Shown: positions 1-9,451, numbered from the stretch's first letter. The stretch: 64,000 bases of DNA from Chitinophaga eiseniae (GCF_900167135.1 NZ_FUWZ01000002.1:894651-958650), one strand, 5' to 3'. Numbers and translations: made by a program. Notes: a model not told the origin generated them from the sequence alone.

Positions 1-2421
1 GAAGACGATTTTAATAACCTCATCATCAAAAATATCAACGGCAGCGAAATACGCATCCGTGATATCGGTCAGGCCGTACTGGGCCCGGAAAACGAGGAAA
101 CCATCCTCAAAGAATCCGGTAACCCCATGATCGCCCTGGCGCTCATCCCGCAGCCCGGCTCCAACTACGTAGCCATCGCGGACGAATTCTATAAAAGATT
201 CGAACAACTGAAAAAAGATATCCCGGAAGACTTCACCGTGAACATCGCGATGGACAACACCCGGTTTATCAAAAAATCCATCGAGGAAGTAGAAGAAACC
301 CTGATCATCGCCCTCACCCTGGTGATCCTCATCGTATACCTCTTCTTCCGTGACTGGCTCATGGCCCTCCGCCCGCTGGTAGACATCCCCGTGTCCCTGA
401 TCGGTGCATTTTTTATCATGTATGTCTGCGGCTTTACCATCAATATCCTTACCCTGCTGGCCATCGTACTGGCCACCGGCCTCGTGGTGGATGACGGTAT
501 CGTGGTCACGGAAAACATCTATAAAAAGATAGAAGCCGGTATACCCCGTATGCGCGCAGCACGCGAAGGGTCCGAAGAAATCTTCTTCGCCGTTATCGCC
601 ACCTCCATCACACTGGCCTTCGTATTCCTGCCGATCATCTTCCTGCAGGGCTTCGTAGGGCAGCTGTTCCGCGAATTCGGCATCGTGGTGGCCGGCGCGG
701 TGCTGATCTCCGCTTTCGTATCCCTGACGCTCACCCCCGTGCTCAACGTAAAGCTGGGCCGCAAAACACATACCCACTCCTGGTTCTATACCAAAACAGA
801 ACCCTTCTTCCGCTGGATGGAAGAAGGCTATAAAAATTCACTGGAATCGTTTATGCGCTTCCGTTGGGTAGCAGGACTGGTGATCGCCGGCTGCCTGGTG
901 ATGATCTATTTTCTCTTCAGGACACTGCCTGCCGAACTGGCGCCGCTGGAAGACCGCAGCCAGTTCCGCCTGTCCATTACCACGCCGGAAGGCACTTCCT
1001 TCGACTACATGGACAACTACGTGGACCAGCTCACAAAGTTCCTGGCAGACTCCATTCCTGAGAAAAAAATCATCCTCAGCGTTACTTCCCCGGGCTTCAG
1101 CGGCGCCGGCGCGGTGAACTCCGCCTTCGCCAACATAATGCTGAACGAGCCTAAAGACCGCCAGCGTTCGCAGAAAGAAATCGTGAACATGGTGAACCGG
1201 AATATGATCCGGTACCCACAGGGGAAAGTATTCGCTATCGAAACACAAACCATACAAGTAGGACGCCGCAGCGGCCTCCCGGTATCCTTCGTACTCGAAC
1301 ATATCAACTTCGATTCACTGACCCGCGTATTGCCCCGCTTTATGGACGAAGTAGGCAGCAGCCCCGTGTTCCAGGGCACCGACGTGGACCTGAAATTCAA
1401 TAAACCGGAACTGCGCATTCATATCAACCGCGACAAAGCCACACAGCTGGGCGTTTCTGTACAGGACATCTCCCAGACCCTGCAGCTGGCACTGAGTAAC
1501 CTGCGCTACGGCTATTTCATCCGCAACGGTAAACAGTACCAGGTGATGGGCCAGGTATTCCGCGCCGACCGCGACGACCCGATGGACCTCCAGAACCTCT
1601 ACGTCCGTAACTCCCGCGGCGAAGCCATTCAGCTCGACAACGTCGTAAGCATCGAAGAGGAAACCAGTCCGCCGATCATCTATCACTTCAACCGTTATAA
1701 GTCAGCCACCATCTCCGCCGGCCTCGCGCCCGGCAAAACCATCGGCGATGGTTTGAAAGAGATGTACCGCATCTATAATAAACTGGAAAACGAAAAAATC
1801 ATTGACGACTCCTATACCACCGCGCTGTCAGGCGCTTCCCGCGACTACGCAGAAAGCGGCTCCAACACTATGTTTGCGCTGGGCCTGGCACTCGTACTGA
1901 TTTACCTCGTACTGGCCGCACAGTTTGAAAGCTGGATAGATCCGCTGATCATCATGCTCACCGTACCGCTCGCTTTCGCCGGCGCGTTGCTGTCACTCTG
2001 GGTGTTTGACCAGACATGGAATATCTTCTCGCAGATCGGGGTGATCATGCTCATTGGCCTGGTAACCAAAAACGGTATCCTGATCGTGGAATTTGCCAAC
2101 CACCAGCGGGATGCAGGCCTCTCCAAAACCGATGCCGCCGTACACGCTTCCGCGATGCGTCTGCGTCCCATCCTGATGACCAGCCTGGCCATGGCCCTTG
2201 GCGCCTTACCGATCGCCATGTCGCTCGGTGCCGCGGCCACCAGCCGTATTCCGCTGGGTATTGTGATCGTGGGCGGTATCGTCTTCTCCCTCATCCTCAC
2301 GTTGTATGTAATTCCGGCCATGTATACTTTCTTCTCCCGCCACGGCAACAAATCAGAAGACAGCGATGAAGAAGAAAGACTGGAAGGCAAAGAAGAAGAT
2401 GTAGCCGCCGCTCATGCATAA
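1..2421 (+). CDS. RND-family efflux pump inner-membrane permease (5' end outside window)
   Basis: This is the C-terminal 806 residues of a proton-driven tripartite efflux permease (AcrB/HAE1 type); the frame is open from base 1, so about 250 N-terminal residues are missing. The TM4 proton-relay pair appears as VVDDGIVV (visible residues D164 and D165), and the TM10 lysine sits in LVTKNGILIVEFAN (K690). Two groups of hydrophobic helices flank a large periplasmic porter domain, as in the family. The tail is acidic (SEDSDEEERLEGKEE). A TolC-like gene follows after 18 bp, so pump and outer-membrane channel are very likely co-transcribed; the adaptor would lie upstream of the window. The substrate cannot be told from sequence. 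Confidence 0.95.
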   Translation, partial: EDDFNNLIIKNINGSEIRIRDIGQAVLGPENEETILKESGNPMIALALIPQPGSNYVAIADEFYKRFEQLKKDIPEDFTVNIAMDNTRFIKKSIEEVEETLIIALTLVILIVYLFFRDWLMALRPLVDIPVSLIGAFFIMYVCGFTINILTLLAIVLATGLVVDDGIVVTENIYKKIEAGIPRMRAAREGSEEIFFAVIATSITLAFVFLPIIFLQGFVGQLFREFGIVVAGAVLISAFVSLTLTPVLNVKLGRKTHTHSWFYTKTEPFFRWMEEGYKNSLESFMRFRWVAGLVIAGCLVMIYFLFRTLPAELAPLEDRSQFRLSITTPEGTSFDYMDNYVDQLTKFLADSIPEKKIILSVTSPGFSGAGAVNSAFANIMLNEPKDRQRSQKEIVNMVNRNMIRYPQGKVFAIETQTIQVGRRSGLPVSFVLEHINFDSLTRVLPRFMDEVGSSPVFQGTDVDLKFNKPELRIHINRDKATQLGVSVQDISQTLQLALSNLRYGYFIRNGKQYQVMGQVFRADRDDPMDLQNLYVRNSRGEAIQLDNVVSIEEETSPPIIYHFNRYKSATISAGLAPGKTIGDGLKEMYRIYNKLENEKIIDDSYTTALSGASRDYAESGSNTMFALGLALVLIYLVLAAQFESWIDPLIIMLTVPLAFAGALLSLWVFDQTWNIFSQIGVIMLIGLVTKNGILIVEFANHQRDAGLSKTDAAVHASAMRLRPILMTSLAMALGALPIAMSLGAAATSRIPLGIVIVGGIVFSLILTLYVIPAMYTFFSRHGNKSEDSDEEERLEGKEEDVAAAHA

Positions 2422-2439
2422 ACCGTTATTAAATTTATT

Positions 2440-3774
2440 ATGAAGAAATATATCACCGGCATCGGCTTCCTCCTGATCCTCATAGCGGCAAGTACGCTGG
2501 CTGCCTCCGCACAGCAGCAGATACTCACGTTGGAGCAGGCCATAGACCTGGCGCTTAAAAACAATTTCTCTATCAGGCTGGCCAGAAATACCGCAGAGCT
2601 GTCGGCTAACGACTACGCCTATGCGAATTTCGCCTTTGTGCCCCGCCTCAACGCCACAGCGGGAACCACATGGAATAATACCGCCACCAAACAGGAATTC
2701 GCCAACGGCACCAAAAGAGATACCAGCGGCATCAAAGGCAATAACATCAGCGCCAACGCCACCCTCAGCTGGACGCTCTTCGATGGGCTGAAAATGTTTG
2801 CCACCCGTGAAAAACTGGAAGCGATCAAAGGCCTCGGTGAACTGGCCATCAAAGACCAGATACAAAACTCCATCGCTACAGTGATCAACGGTTATTATAA
2901 CATCGTGCAGCAGAAACAACAACTGATCGCCGTCCGAGAACAACTGTCCATCTCTGAAGAAAGGGTAAAACTCTCCGATGCCAAATTCACTACCGGCCTC
3001 GGTCCCAAAACAGACCTGCTGCAGTCCAAGGTAGACTACAACGCACAAAAAGCACTGATGTTGCGGCAGCTGACGCTCATAGAACAAAGCAAAGCGCTGC
3101 TGAACCAGCTAATGGCCGTACCTGCCGGCGCCACCGGTTATGATGTGCCGGATTCCATCCCCATCAACGCCGGACTGTCTTTTGTAACCCTCCAGCAGAA
3201 CGTAGCCAACAACAATACTGCCATCAAGGTACAGCAACAAAACATCAACATCTCCGCGCTGACGATCAGGGAACGCCGCGCAGACTATTTTCCGGTCGTT
3301 ACCTTTAACTCCGGTTACAATTATAACCGCAACAGGTCCAACGCTGCGTCCAACAACTTCAGCCCCCGGTTCAACCGCAACGGCGTGTTTAACTACGGGC
3401 TGACTGCTGCTATCCCTATCTTCAACGGCTTCAACGTAAAAAGACAGGTGAAAAATGCCAGGATAGACTTTGATTTCCAAAACATTACACTCGATAATCT
3501 CAAATCGCAGGTAGACCTGTCGCTGAACAACGCCTTTAAAGACTATGAATATTACAAAAAGGCACTGGAACTGGAAGAAGAAAACAACGAGCTGGCAGAA
3601 GAGAACATGATGGTGGCGCTGGAACGCTTCAAACAGGGCGTATCTACCACCATAGAGGTAAAACAGGCGCAACAAAGCCTGGAAGATTCCAACTACCGGC
3701 TGATACAGGCCCGCTACAATACCAAACTGGCTGAGACAGAATTGCAGCGGCTAAACGGCTCCCTGTTGCAGTAA
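2440..3774 (+). CDS. TolC-like outer-membrane efflux protein
   Basis: This 444-residue protein is the outer-membrane channel for the RND pump just upstream. It has a cleavable signal peptide (hydrophobic core about residues 6-22, cleavage after ASAQ) and then LTLEQAIDLALKNNF, the typical start of an outer-membrane efflux protein repeat. Long helical stretches rich in Glu, Gln and Lys (about 120-200 and 360-440) fit the periplasmic coiled-coil barrel. Two repeats of similar plan are visible, as in TolC. The start is the ATG 18 bp after the pump stop. A long inverted repeat follows the stop. The family call is firm; the exported compound is unknown. Confidence 0.93.
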   Translation: MKKYITGIGFLLILIAASTLAASAQQQILTLEQAIDLALKNNFSIRLARNTAELSANDYAYANFAFVPRLNATAGTTWNNTATKQEFANGTKRDTSGIKGNNISANATLSWTLFDGLKMFATREKLEAIKGLGELAIKDQIQNSIATVINGYYNIVQQKQQLIAVREQLSISEERVKLSDAKFTTGLGPKTDLLQSKVDYNAQKALMLRQLTLIEQSKALLNQLMAVPAGATGYDVPDSIPINAGLSFVTLQQNVANNNTAIKVQQQNINISALTIRERRADYFPVVTFNSGYNYNRNRSNAASNNFSPRFNRNGVFNYGLTAAIPIFNGFNVKRQVKNARIDFDFQNITLDNLKSQVDLSLNNAFKDYEYYKKALELEEENNELAEENMMVALERFKQGVSTTIEVKQAQQSLEDSNYRLIQARYNTKLAETELQRLNGSLLQ

Positions 3775-3789
3775 ACTTTCACGCAAAGA

Positions 3790-3947
3790 CGCAAAGTTTT
3801 TTGCCCGTATTTTAAGAAAATTTAAGAGCGCAAAGCACGAAGAATAAAAAAGAAGATTAATTTATTGTAAACTATAATAGATCTTCGTTTTGTTCTCCAC
3901 GCTTTGCGCTCTTAAATTTTCTTAAAATACGGGCAAAAATCTTTGCG
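3790..3947. repeat. 47-bp inverted repeat (dispersed GCAAAG-type element)
   Basis: Arms at 3790-3836 and 3901-3947 are reverse complements with a single mismatch over 47 bp, separated by 64 bp of A/T-rich sequence. Each arm contains CGCAAAG, GCCCGTATTTTAAGAAAA and AGAGCGCAAAGC. It sits between two genes on the same strand, so it could end the efflux transcript, but it is far longer than a normal terminator. Similar words (caaaggcgc, gcgcctttg) recur in the gap at 42457-42509, so it may belong to a scattered repeat family. Confidence 0.85.
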
Positions 3948-4016
3948 CCTTCGCGCGAGAAATATCCGGGCCTTAACATTCCTGTAACATAGCCGGCTTA
4001 TATTTATATCCGGATA

Positions 4017-4565
4017 ATGCAAGAACCTCGAACTATGTCTGATAGCCCGCCTAAAGCACAATTTGAGAAGATTTTTGAGGAGAACAATTTAAAAGTATAC
4101 CGGTTTGCGTTCAAGTTGACGGGCGATGCCAACAGAGCGCAGGAAATCACCCAGTTATGCTTTGTTCGCCTTTGGGAAAACATGCACCAGCTAAAGGAAG
4201 GGCAGGACGTATTTCCTTTGCTTTTTGTGTATGTTAAAAACCTGGTGATTGACGAAACACGCAAACTATACCGCGAAAAAAAAGCGATGGCCAAAGTGGC
4301 CGATAACCAGTCTGCCGAAACTGCCAACAGCGGTGAAAAACTGCTCCTGCAAAAAGAGTTCAGCAACCACATACACAAACTGGTGGAGAATATGCCGGAG
4401 CAACGACGCAATGTATATATGCTCAGCAGAAGCCATGGCTACAGCCATCGCGAAATCGGTGAACAGCTCTCTATTTCTCCTGCTACCGTAAAGAATCACC
4501 TGACAGCAGCCCTTCAGTATATCCGGAAAGAACTGACCAGCCATTTCGGCAACCATCACAGCTGA
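4017..4565 (+). CDS. ECF-type RNA polymerase sigma factor
   Basis: This 182-residue protein has the two-domain plan of ECF sigma factors. Region 2 (about residues 20-85) includes the TGDANRAQEITQLCFVRLWE helix, and region 4 (about 115-172) carries the helix-turn-helix YSHREIGEQLSISPATVKNH. Bacteroidota use many such factors to switch on SusCD/TonB loci, usually with a FecR gene next door. Here the next gene is an S41 protease lipoprotein 30 bp downstream, and the only FecR in the window lies 8 kb away on the other strand. The ATG at 4017 is used; Met7 (4035) is an alternative. Its target promoters are unknown. Confidence 0.9.
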   Translation: MQEPRTMSDSPPKAQFEKIFEENNLKVYRFAFKLTGDANRAQEITQLCFVRLWENMHQLKEGQDVFPLLFVYVKNLVIDETRKLYREKKAMAKVADNQSAETANSGEKLLLQKEFSNHIHKLVENMPEQRRNVYMLSRSHGYSHREIGEQLSISPATVKNHLTAALQYIRKELTSHFGNHHS

Positions 4566-4595
4566 TAAGCTTTTCATCCTGAAAATAACACCGCC

Positions 4596-5969
4596 ATGCG
4601 ATTATCCTACCGTCCTTTTCTCCTTGGCAGTATTGCACTGATGACCGCCTGCAGTAAAAAAGATGATCTGCCGGCAGTACCGACCGGCCCCGTCACTCAA
4701 CAGGAAATCAACAATTGGGTGCTGGACAGCATGCGCTACTTTTACCTGTGGAATGATCAGCTGCCGGTCAACCCTAATATCAACCTGGAAACCGGCGCTT
4801 TTTTTACCAGCATCAAAAATACAGCAGACAGGTTTTCCCTGCTGTACAACCCGGAAGATCCGGCTACCTATGCCAACGACATCCGCAGTAAATACGGTAT
4901 CGATTACAGTATTATCAGCTGGCCTCAACGGCCGGAAGGCGTTATCGGCGTCATTAAACTGGTGGTGCCTGGTTCTTACGCCGCAGCGGCAGGCCTTAAA
5001 AGAGGCAGTTACTTTACCCGTATCAATGAAACCAGTCTCACCGCCAATAACGCCGCCACACTCAGTGAACAACTAAGGACTACCGCCTCCGGCACCCTTA
5101 CGCCGGCCACCATCGACGGCGGCGCTATCACGGAAGGCGTCCCGGTGCTGCTGCAAATCAGCCGTGTAACAGAAAACCCCGTTTATTCGTCGGCGTTAGT
5201 ATCTTCCTATCCGCGCAAAACAGGATATATTTTCTACAATGCGTTCATTGACGGATACAACAACAACCTGCTGGATGTCTTCCGGAAATTTAAAAGTCAG
5301 GGTATCGCTGAGCTGATCATCGATATCCGTTACAATACCGGCGGCAGTCTCGCTGCCGCAGCCATGCTTACGGCACTGGTAGCGCCCGACGTCACGGAGA
5401 AAAGCACCTTTGTACAATACAGCGGTAACAATCATCTGGGTTCCCGTACTTTGGATTTTGCCACAGCATTGTCTGTTCCGGAAAACGCCGATCCTATCCC
5501 TTTCAGCGCGCTTGCCGCCGCACGGCTCAGCCTTCCCCGTATATTTCTGTTGACCGGCAGTCAGACAGTGTCCGCAGCGGAATTGCTGATCAATAACCTC
5601 AAGCCCTACACGAAGGTGATACAGATAGGAGAAACCACTGTCGGCAAAGACAAAGGTGCAATTATCGTAAAAGACATGCGTAGCCCCCGCCGCATTCCCT
5701 GGGTGATGCAGCCGATCACCTACCGGCTGTCCAACGCCAATGGGAATGGTAATTACACGCAGGGCATCGCACCTCAGTATCCGATCGATGAAATGTCGAG
5801 GCAGCCGCTGCTGCCACCGGGAGACGTGAACGATCCGCTGGTAGCCAAAGCGCTGGCCATTATCAACGGCGGTGGCAGGGCGTCCGGGGAAAGCGCGCCT
5901 GTCTTCCGTCATTACTATGACGTGGGGCAGCAGGCGGCAATAAACAGTGTGGTCATCATTCCAAGATAG
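4596..5969 (+). CDS. S41 family (C-terminal processing) peptidase, lipoprotein
   Basis: This 457-residue protein has a lipoprotein signal (LMTACSKKD; Cys19 is the likely lipidated residue), a PDZ-like segment at about residues 105-170 (VVPGSYAAAAGLKRGSYFT) and an S41 protease core at about 195-390. The probable catalytic dyad is Ser326 in QTVSAAE and Lys351 in TTVGKDKG, with the usual 25-residue spacing. It is thus probably an active, membrane-anchored tail-specific protease in the periplasm or on the surface. It follows the sigma factor by 30 bp and may share its transcript. The C-terminus (after about 420) shows no known domain. The substrate is unknown. Confidence 0.88.
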   Translation: MRLSYRPFLLGSIALMTACSKKDDLPAVPTGPVTQQEINNWVLDSMRYFYLWNDQLPVNPNINLETGAFFTSIKNTADRFSLLYNPEDPATYANDIRSKYGIDYSIISWPQRPEGVIGVIKLVVPGSYAAAAGLKRGSYFTRINETSLTANNAATLSEQLRTTASGTLTPATIDGGAITEGVPVLLQISRVTENPVYSSALVSSYPRKTGYIFYNAFIDGYNNNLLDVFRKFKSQGIAELIIDIRYNTGGSLAAAAMLTALVAPDVTEKSTFVQYSGNNHLGSRTLDFATALSVPENADPIPFSALAAARLSLPRIFLLTGSQTVSAAELLINNLKPYTKVIQIGETTVGKDKGAIIVKDMRSPRRIPWVMQPITYRLSNANGNGNYTQGIAPQYPIDEMSRQPLLPPGDVNDPLVAKALAIINGGGRASGESAPVFRHYYDVGQQAAINSVVIIPR

Positions 5970-6055
5970 GGGAGAGAGAAAGATGGGGGTTAACAAACAA
6001 ACATCCTAATGAATACTCAGTAAAACAGGGCTTTCCGTAATATTTTATAAAAGGT

Positions 6056-6736
6056 TTAACGCAGCTTGCCGGTTTTGAGGTCTGATCGCTCCACAGGCAA
6101 AGCATGTGCGGCCACCGCTTCTGTAACAGTCTTGTTACCTGTGCCCAACAATAATACACCACCTTCAAAACCTTTACCGGCAGCCGGATAATAATCCAGG
6201 TGCAGGTGTCTGATCACACCGGAGCTGTCTTCCGGCAAATTGCCCCCGAAAGTCAGCTCATGAAAGGGGGTGAAGCCTTTTCTCACAGGGGCCCGGCCCA
6301 ACACCAGCAAGCCGCTGGGACCGTGACCCGCCACTTTCTCCACCCGCATCCGGATGGGCAATGCCGCCGTACCTTCAGCCACTATATGCGCCCCGCGGGT
6401 AATAACCAGTCCGCCGCTATAGCAGCCGTCCTGTTTATTTACCGTTGTGGGCAATATGTTCACCACTGCGCCGGCTTCCACCCGCAGGGATGCTTCATTC
6501 GTTACATATACCCAGCCATCGATATACCAGGGATGGCTGGCTGTCAGCAGTGTATGAGAAGCAATTACCTGTCGCAACGTGTCCGACACAGGGATAATTT
6601 CCATTTTTATTTCCTGCGTTGCAGCAGGATTTACCATATCATCCTTTTTGCAACCCGCAGTGATAACAGATAAGCTGCTTAACCCGTACCAGAAGTAGGG
6701 CATCAAGCGGGTTATGTATTTATGGGCGGGATGCAT
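6056..6736 (-). CDS. Shortened paralogue of the neighbouring beta-helix-type lipoprotein
   Basis: The start is set at the ATG giving MHPAHKYITRLM, 7 bp after the stop of the upstream gene; a longer frame exists but would overlap that gene. A lipobox (SVITAGCKK) follows. The 226-residue product aligns by eye with the N-terminal half of the 471-residue protein encoded at 7575-8990: WVYVTNEASLRVEAGAVV against LVYVANNAVVTVEPGTVI, LVITRGAHIVAEGT against LIVTRGAKLIADGT, and SSGVIRHLHLDYYPAAGKG against NSGILRYVRIEYAGYELST. It ends soon after that region, so the C-terminal half is lacking. It may be a domesticated short version or a decaying copy. Function unknown; a surface or periplasmic location is inferred. 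Confidence 0.75.
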   Translation of the reverse strand: MHPAHKYITRLMPYFWYGLSSLSVITAGCKKDDMVNPAATQEIKMEIIPVSDTLRQVIASHTLLTASHPWYIDGWVYVTNEASLRVEAGAVVNILPTTVNKQDGCYSGGLVITRGAHIVAEGTAALPIRMRVEKVAGHGPSGLLVLGRAPVRKGFTPFHELTFGGNLPEDSSGVIRHLHLDYYPAAGKGFEGGVLLLGTGNKTVTEAVAAHALPVERSDLKTGKLR

Positions 6737-6743
6737 AAAATTA

Positions 6744-7496
6744 TCAGAGTTCAATGTAATTGGCGCTAATACTACCTCCGGCATCATTCGCCACTGTGAT
6801 GATCTGTGTTTTGCCCCCCAGGTTATCACTACCGAAGGTAAAAAACTCAGACCCGTCCGGTTGCAGTACCAGCTGTCCTGTCGCAGGGTCAATTAATTTA
6901 GCGGCATACGTGTATACATGCCCGTTATCATTCACAGCTCTCAGTCTTGTAACAGCTGACAGCTTACCTTTCGACCATCCCTTTACAACCAGCGGGTAGT
7001 CCAGAATTTCACCGGAATCGGGATCTGCAAAAATAAAAGCGAGGTCATATTTTTCGAGGGGATAGAAGGAGGCACTTAAACCATTGGAGAATTGGAAATC
7101 AACTGAATCAACAGGCACGGAACCACCGCCGCCGCTACCAATAAAGCCTTTCAGCCCCAGTTCTGCGCTGTACGCAAAACGGAACTGCTGCGTACTATTG
7201 GCTGCTATCGTAATCATTGTATCTGCAAGCAGTTCCTGCTTACCGGCATCATAGGCACTCAGTTTTCCCTGCTTGCCTGCGGGAAGAACAAAATGGCTTC
7301 CATCACCCACCGCTCTGATGGTATCCAACTGTTTACCATCAAAATACATCATGATTTTAGGTGTATTGGGAAGGTTTAACAAGGTAATGCTAACCTTACC
7401 AAAGTAGTGCTCTTCGGGCATTTCACCCTTACGGCAGGAAGCCACGAAAACGATAACGGCCAAAAGAAAAGGCAGGCGCTTTAAAAACAGATACAT
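6744..7496 (-). CDS. Lipoprotein of unknown function
   Basis: The ATG at 7496 gives MYLFLKRLPFLLAVIVFVASCRKGE, a clear lipoprotein signal with lipidated Cys; an in-frame TTG just upstream is less likely. The mature part (about 230 residues) opens with a strand-rich segment (VSITLLNLPNTPKIMMYFDG) resembling small beta-sandwich domains of DUF4397-type proteins, then a Gly-Ser linker (GSGGGGS), then a second beta-rich half ending SANYIEL. No catalytic motif is visible. It lies between two members of the beta-helix lipoprotein family and 7 bp before the next gene, so it probably belongs to the same locus as the TonB-dependent receptor. Function unknown. Confidence 0.75.
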   Translation of the reverse strand: MYLFLKRLPFLLAVIVFVASCRKGEMPEEHYFGKVSITLLNLPNTPKIMMYFDGKQLDTIRAVGDGSHFVLPAGKQGKLSAYDAGKQELLADTMITIAANSTQQFRFAYSAELGLKGFIGSGGGGSVPVDSVDFQFSNGLSASFYPLEKYDLAFIFADPDSGEILDYPLVVKGWSKGKLSAVTRLRAVNDNGHVYTYAAKLIDPATGQLVLQPDGSEFFTFGSDNLGGKTQIITVANDAGGSISANYIEL

Positions 7497-7525
7497 ATTC
7501 AAAAAATTAACAGAAAAAAGATGAT

Positions 7526-7560
7526 CATCACGTATAGAGGATACTCCTCTATACGTGATG
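7526..7560 (-). terminator. Intrinsic terminator-like hairpin
   Basis: A perfect 16-bp stem with a 3-nt loop lies between two minus-strand genes. Read on the minus strand a T-run (atcttttttctg) follows closely. It would end or reduce transcription after the 7575-8990 gene, making the two downstream lipoprotein genes less expressed than those upstream. Confidence 0.75.
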
Positions 7561-7574
7561 ATGGATAAAAATGA

Positions 7575-8990
7575 TTACAGAACAGTCCAGCCATTAGCCC
7601 AGGTAGTGTTTCCGGTAGGGAAAGCACCAGCAGCTTTGGCAACAGACAATGCCTGCGGAACATAGTTACCGATTGCACGGGTAGCGGCAAACGGAGCTGT
7701 CAGTTTGATGTTCGCGTTCGGATCAGCAGTAGTATAACCTTTGTTGGTTGTACCCAGCGGAGTAAATGCAGCAAAGGAAGTAAAGTTGATCTCGGTAGAG
7801 AACGGATACACGTAAGCGTGTACGAAGTTGTTGGTCAGGGTAGAAGTACCAGCGTCATACTTGGTTTTGGTATTAGCACCGGAAGCAGGCTTCTGCGTAT
7901 CCAGGGAGATACCGTAGTTGAAGCCCAGGAAGATAGACTTGCTGATAGCAAATTCAGCATTTCTTCTCAGGTGAGCAGCGCGGCCATATTTACCGGTACC
8001 GGAAGGCAGACCGTTAGTGATGGAAGCAGCAGTCGCGTTAGGCTGACCAATGATGGTAACATACTCGTAAGTAGGATGTGTGTACGGAGTCACTGCGTCG
8101 CCGTTAGCGTTGTTATCGCTTTCAAAACCGTTGGACTGGCTTTTGTCAGCGCGGTTAGGATCGGATACGCCCAGTAAATAACTAAGTTTACCGTTAAAAC
8201 CATTGTCAGTGTCAAACATATCATCCAGGGCGTCGATAGCCAGCAGGTGAGAAGCGTTTACTGTACCGCCAAAGAATTCGAAAGCATCGTCTTTGGATTT
8301 GTACACTTCTACGTAGTCGATAACAGTACCGCTACCAACACCAGCCAGTGTCAGACCGTTCAGTTCGTTGTCTGTGGACAGTTCGTAACCAGCATACTCG
8401 ATTCTTACATAACGCAGGATACCGGAGTTGTCGGCAGATACGTTGTTGGTAGGACCACCGTAGGTAGCATCAGCAGGAGGAGTACCAGTGATACCTTCTA
8501 CAGTTACAGCAGCAGCATGGTTGGTAGGTGCTTTACCCAGCAGTACCACACCACCCCAGTCGCCGGACTGAGGAGCAGCTTCATTGGAAGTAAAGATGAT
8601 CGGATCAGTAACAGTACCGTCAGCAATCAGTTTAGCACCGCGGGTAACGATCAGGCCACCGCCCGGAGTACCAGGGTTGGTACCGCTCGGAGGAATACCT
8701 TTAATACCTTTGATCACTGTTCCGGGTTCAACAGTTACTACAGCGTTGTTGGCCACATATACCAGACCATCCAGTTTGTAAATTTTGCAGCTTTTCAGGG
8801 TGATGTTGGCTGTGATTACACCAGTAATGGTGCTGTCACCGCAGGTACCGGAAGCGCCGGAAGGGCCGCCGGCTACTACTGCACGGTCATTGTTTACTAC
8901 GTTGTTGTCTTTTTTGCAGGATGTACCTAACAGCATGCCCAGCACGGTTGCTGCAGACACGAGGGTTACCGCTAAGGGTTTCTTGTTCAT
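7575..8990 (-). CDS. Secreted beta-helix-type lipoprotein linked to a TonB-dependent receptor
   Basis: This 471-residue protein begins with a lipoprotein signal (LGMLLGTSCKKD; Cys25). The mature part is rich in Gly, Asn, Thr and short strands (VYVANNAVVTVEPGTVIKG, GGVVLLGKAP, GILRYVRIEYAGYEL, DDAFEFFGGTVNASH), a rhythm typical of right-handed parallel beta-helix proteins. A conserved C-terminus, GNTTWANGWTVL, is shared with the collapsed copy at 9112-9431. Acidic Asn/Asp motifs (DALDDMFDTDNGFNG) could bind calcium. It lies downstream of an STN-type TonB-dependent receptor and FecR, so it is probably a surface partner in uptake of an unknown nutrient. The family looks common in Bacteroidota, but I cannot assign a substrate. 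Confidence 0.8.
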   Translation of the reverse strand: MNKKPLAVTLVSAATVLGMLLGTSCKKDNNVVNNDRAVVAGGPSGASGTCGDSTITGVITANITLKSCKIYKLDGLVYVANNAVVTVEPGTVIKGIKGIPPSGTNPGTPGGGLIVTRGAKLIADGTVTDPIIFTSNEAAPQSGDWGGVVLLGKAPTNHAAAVTVEGITGTPPADATYGGPTNNVSADNSGILRYVRIEYAGYELSTDNELNGLTLAGVGSGTVIDYVEVYKSKDDAFEFFGGTVNASHLLAIDALDDMFDTDNGFNGKLSYLLGVSDPNRADKSQSNGFESDNNANGDAVTPYTHPTYEYVTIIGQPNATAASITNGLPSGTGKYGRAAHLRRNAEFAISKSIFLGFNYGISLDTQKPASGANTKTKYDAGTSTLTNNFVHAYVYPFSTEINFTSFAAFTPLGTTNKGYTTADPNANIKLTAPFAATRAIGNYVPQALSVAKAAGAFPTGNTTWANGWTVL

Positions 8991-9111
8991 GGGATTTTTA
9001 CTTTTTAAAGTTTAAACAAATGAATAAGGAATGAATAATGAATACCTGATCAGGGTATATTGGCGTGTATGCGCGCAAAAAGTTTGATATTTTCAATTGA
9101 CATATACATTG

Positions 9112-9431
9112 TTACAAGACCGTCCAGCCATCCGCCCAGGTAGTATTCCCTACCGGGAAGGCACCTGCATTCTTCGCCACTGACAGTACCTGCGGAATAT
9201 AATTACCGATAGCGCGAGTAGTAGCAAACGGGGCTTTCAACTTGATGTTTACGTAATAGCGCCGGTGATTGTACTGTCTCCACAGCTGCCGGAAGCACCG
9301 GAAGGGCCACCAGCCACTATTGGCCTCTCATGCACCTCAACATCTTTTTCTTTTTTACAGGACATGCCCAACATTCCATTCAACATCATCAGGGCTAACA
9401 GAATATTCAGCGTTGAGAACTTCTCTTTCAT
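9112..9431 (-). pseudogene. Collapsed copy of the beta-helix lipoprotein gene (internal deletion)
   Basis: The first 60 codons (start 9431) encode a lipoprotein signal and RPIVAGGPSGASGSCGDSTI, nearly identical to residues 36-56 of the intact neighbour. A stop follows GAIT. From there to 9112 another frame encodes the neighbour's last 45 residues almost unchanged (APFATTRAIGNYIPQVLSVA, then GNTTWADGWTVL and a stop). About 365 middle codons are gone and the junction is out of frame. This is a remnant of a tandem paralogue. The 60-residue product might still be made and lipidated but could not fold like the family. Confidence 0.85.
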
Positions 9432-9451
9432 GATACATCTGCTTTAAAACA

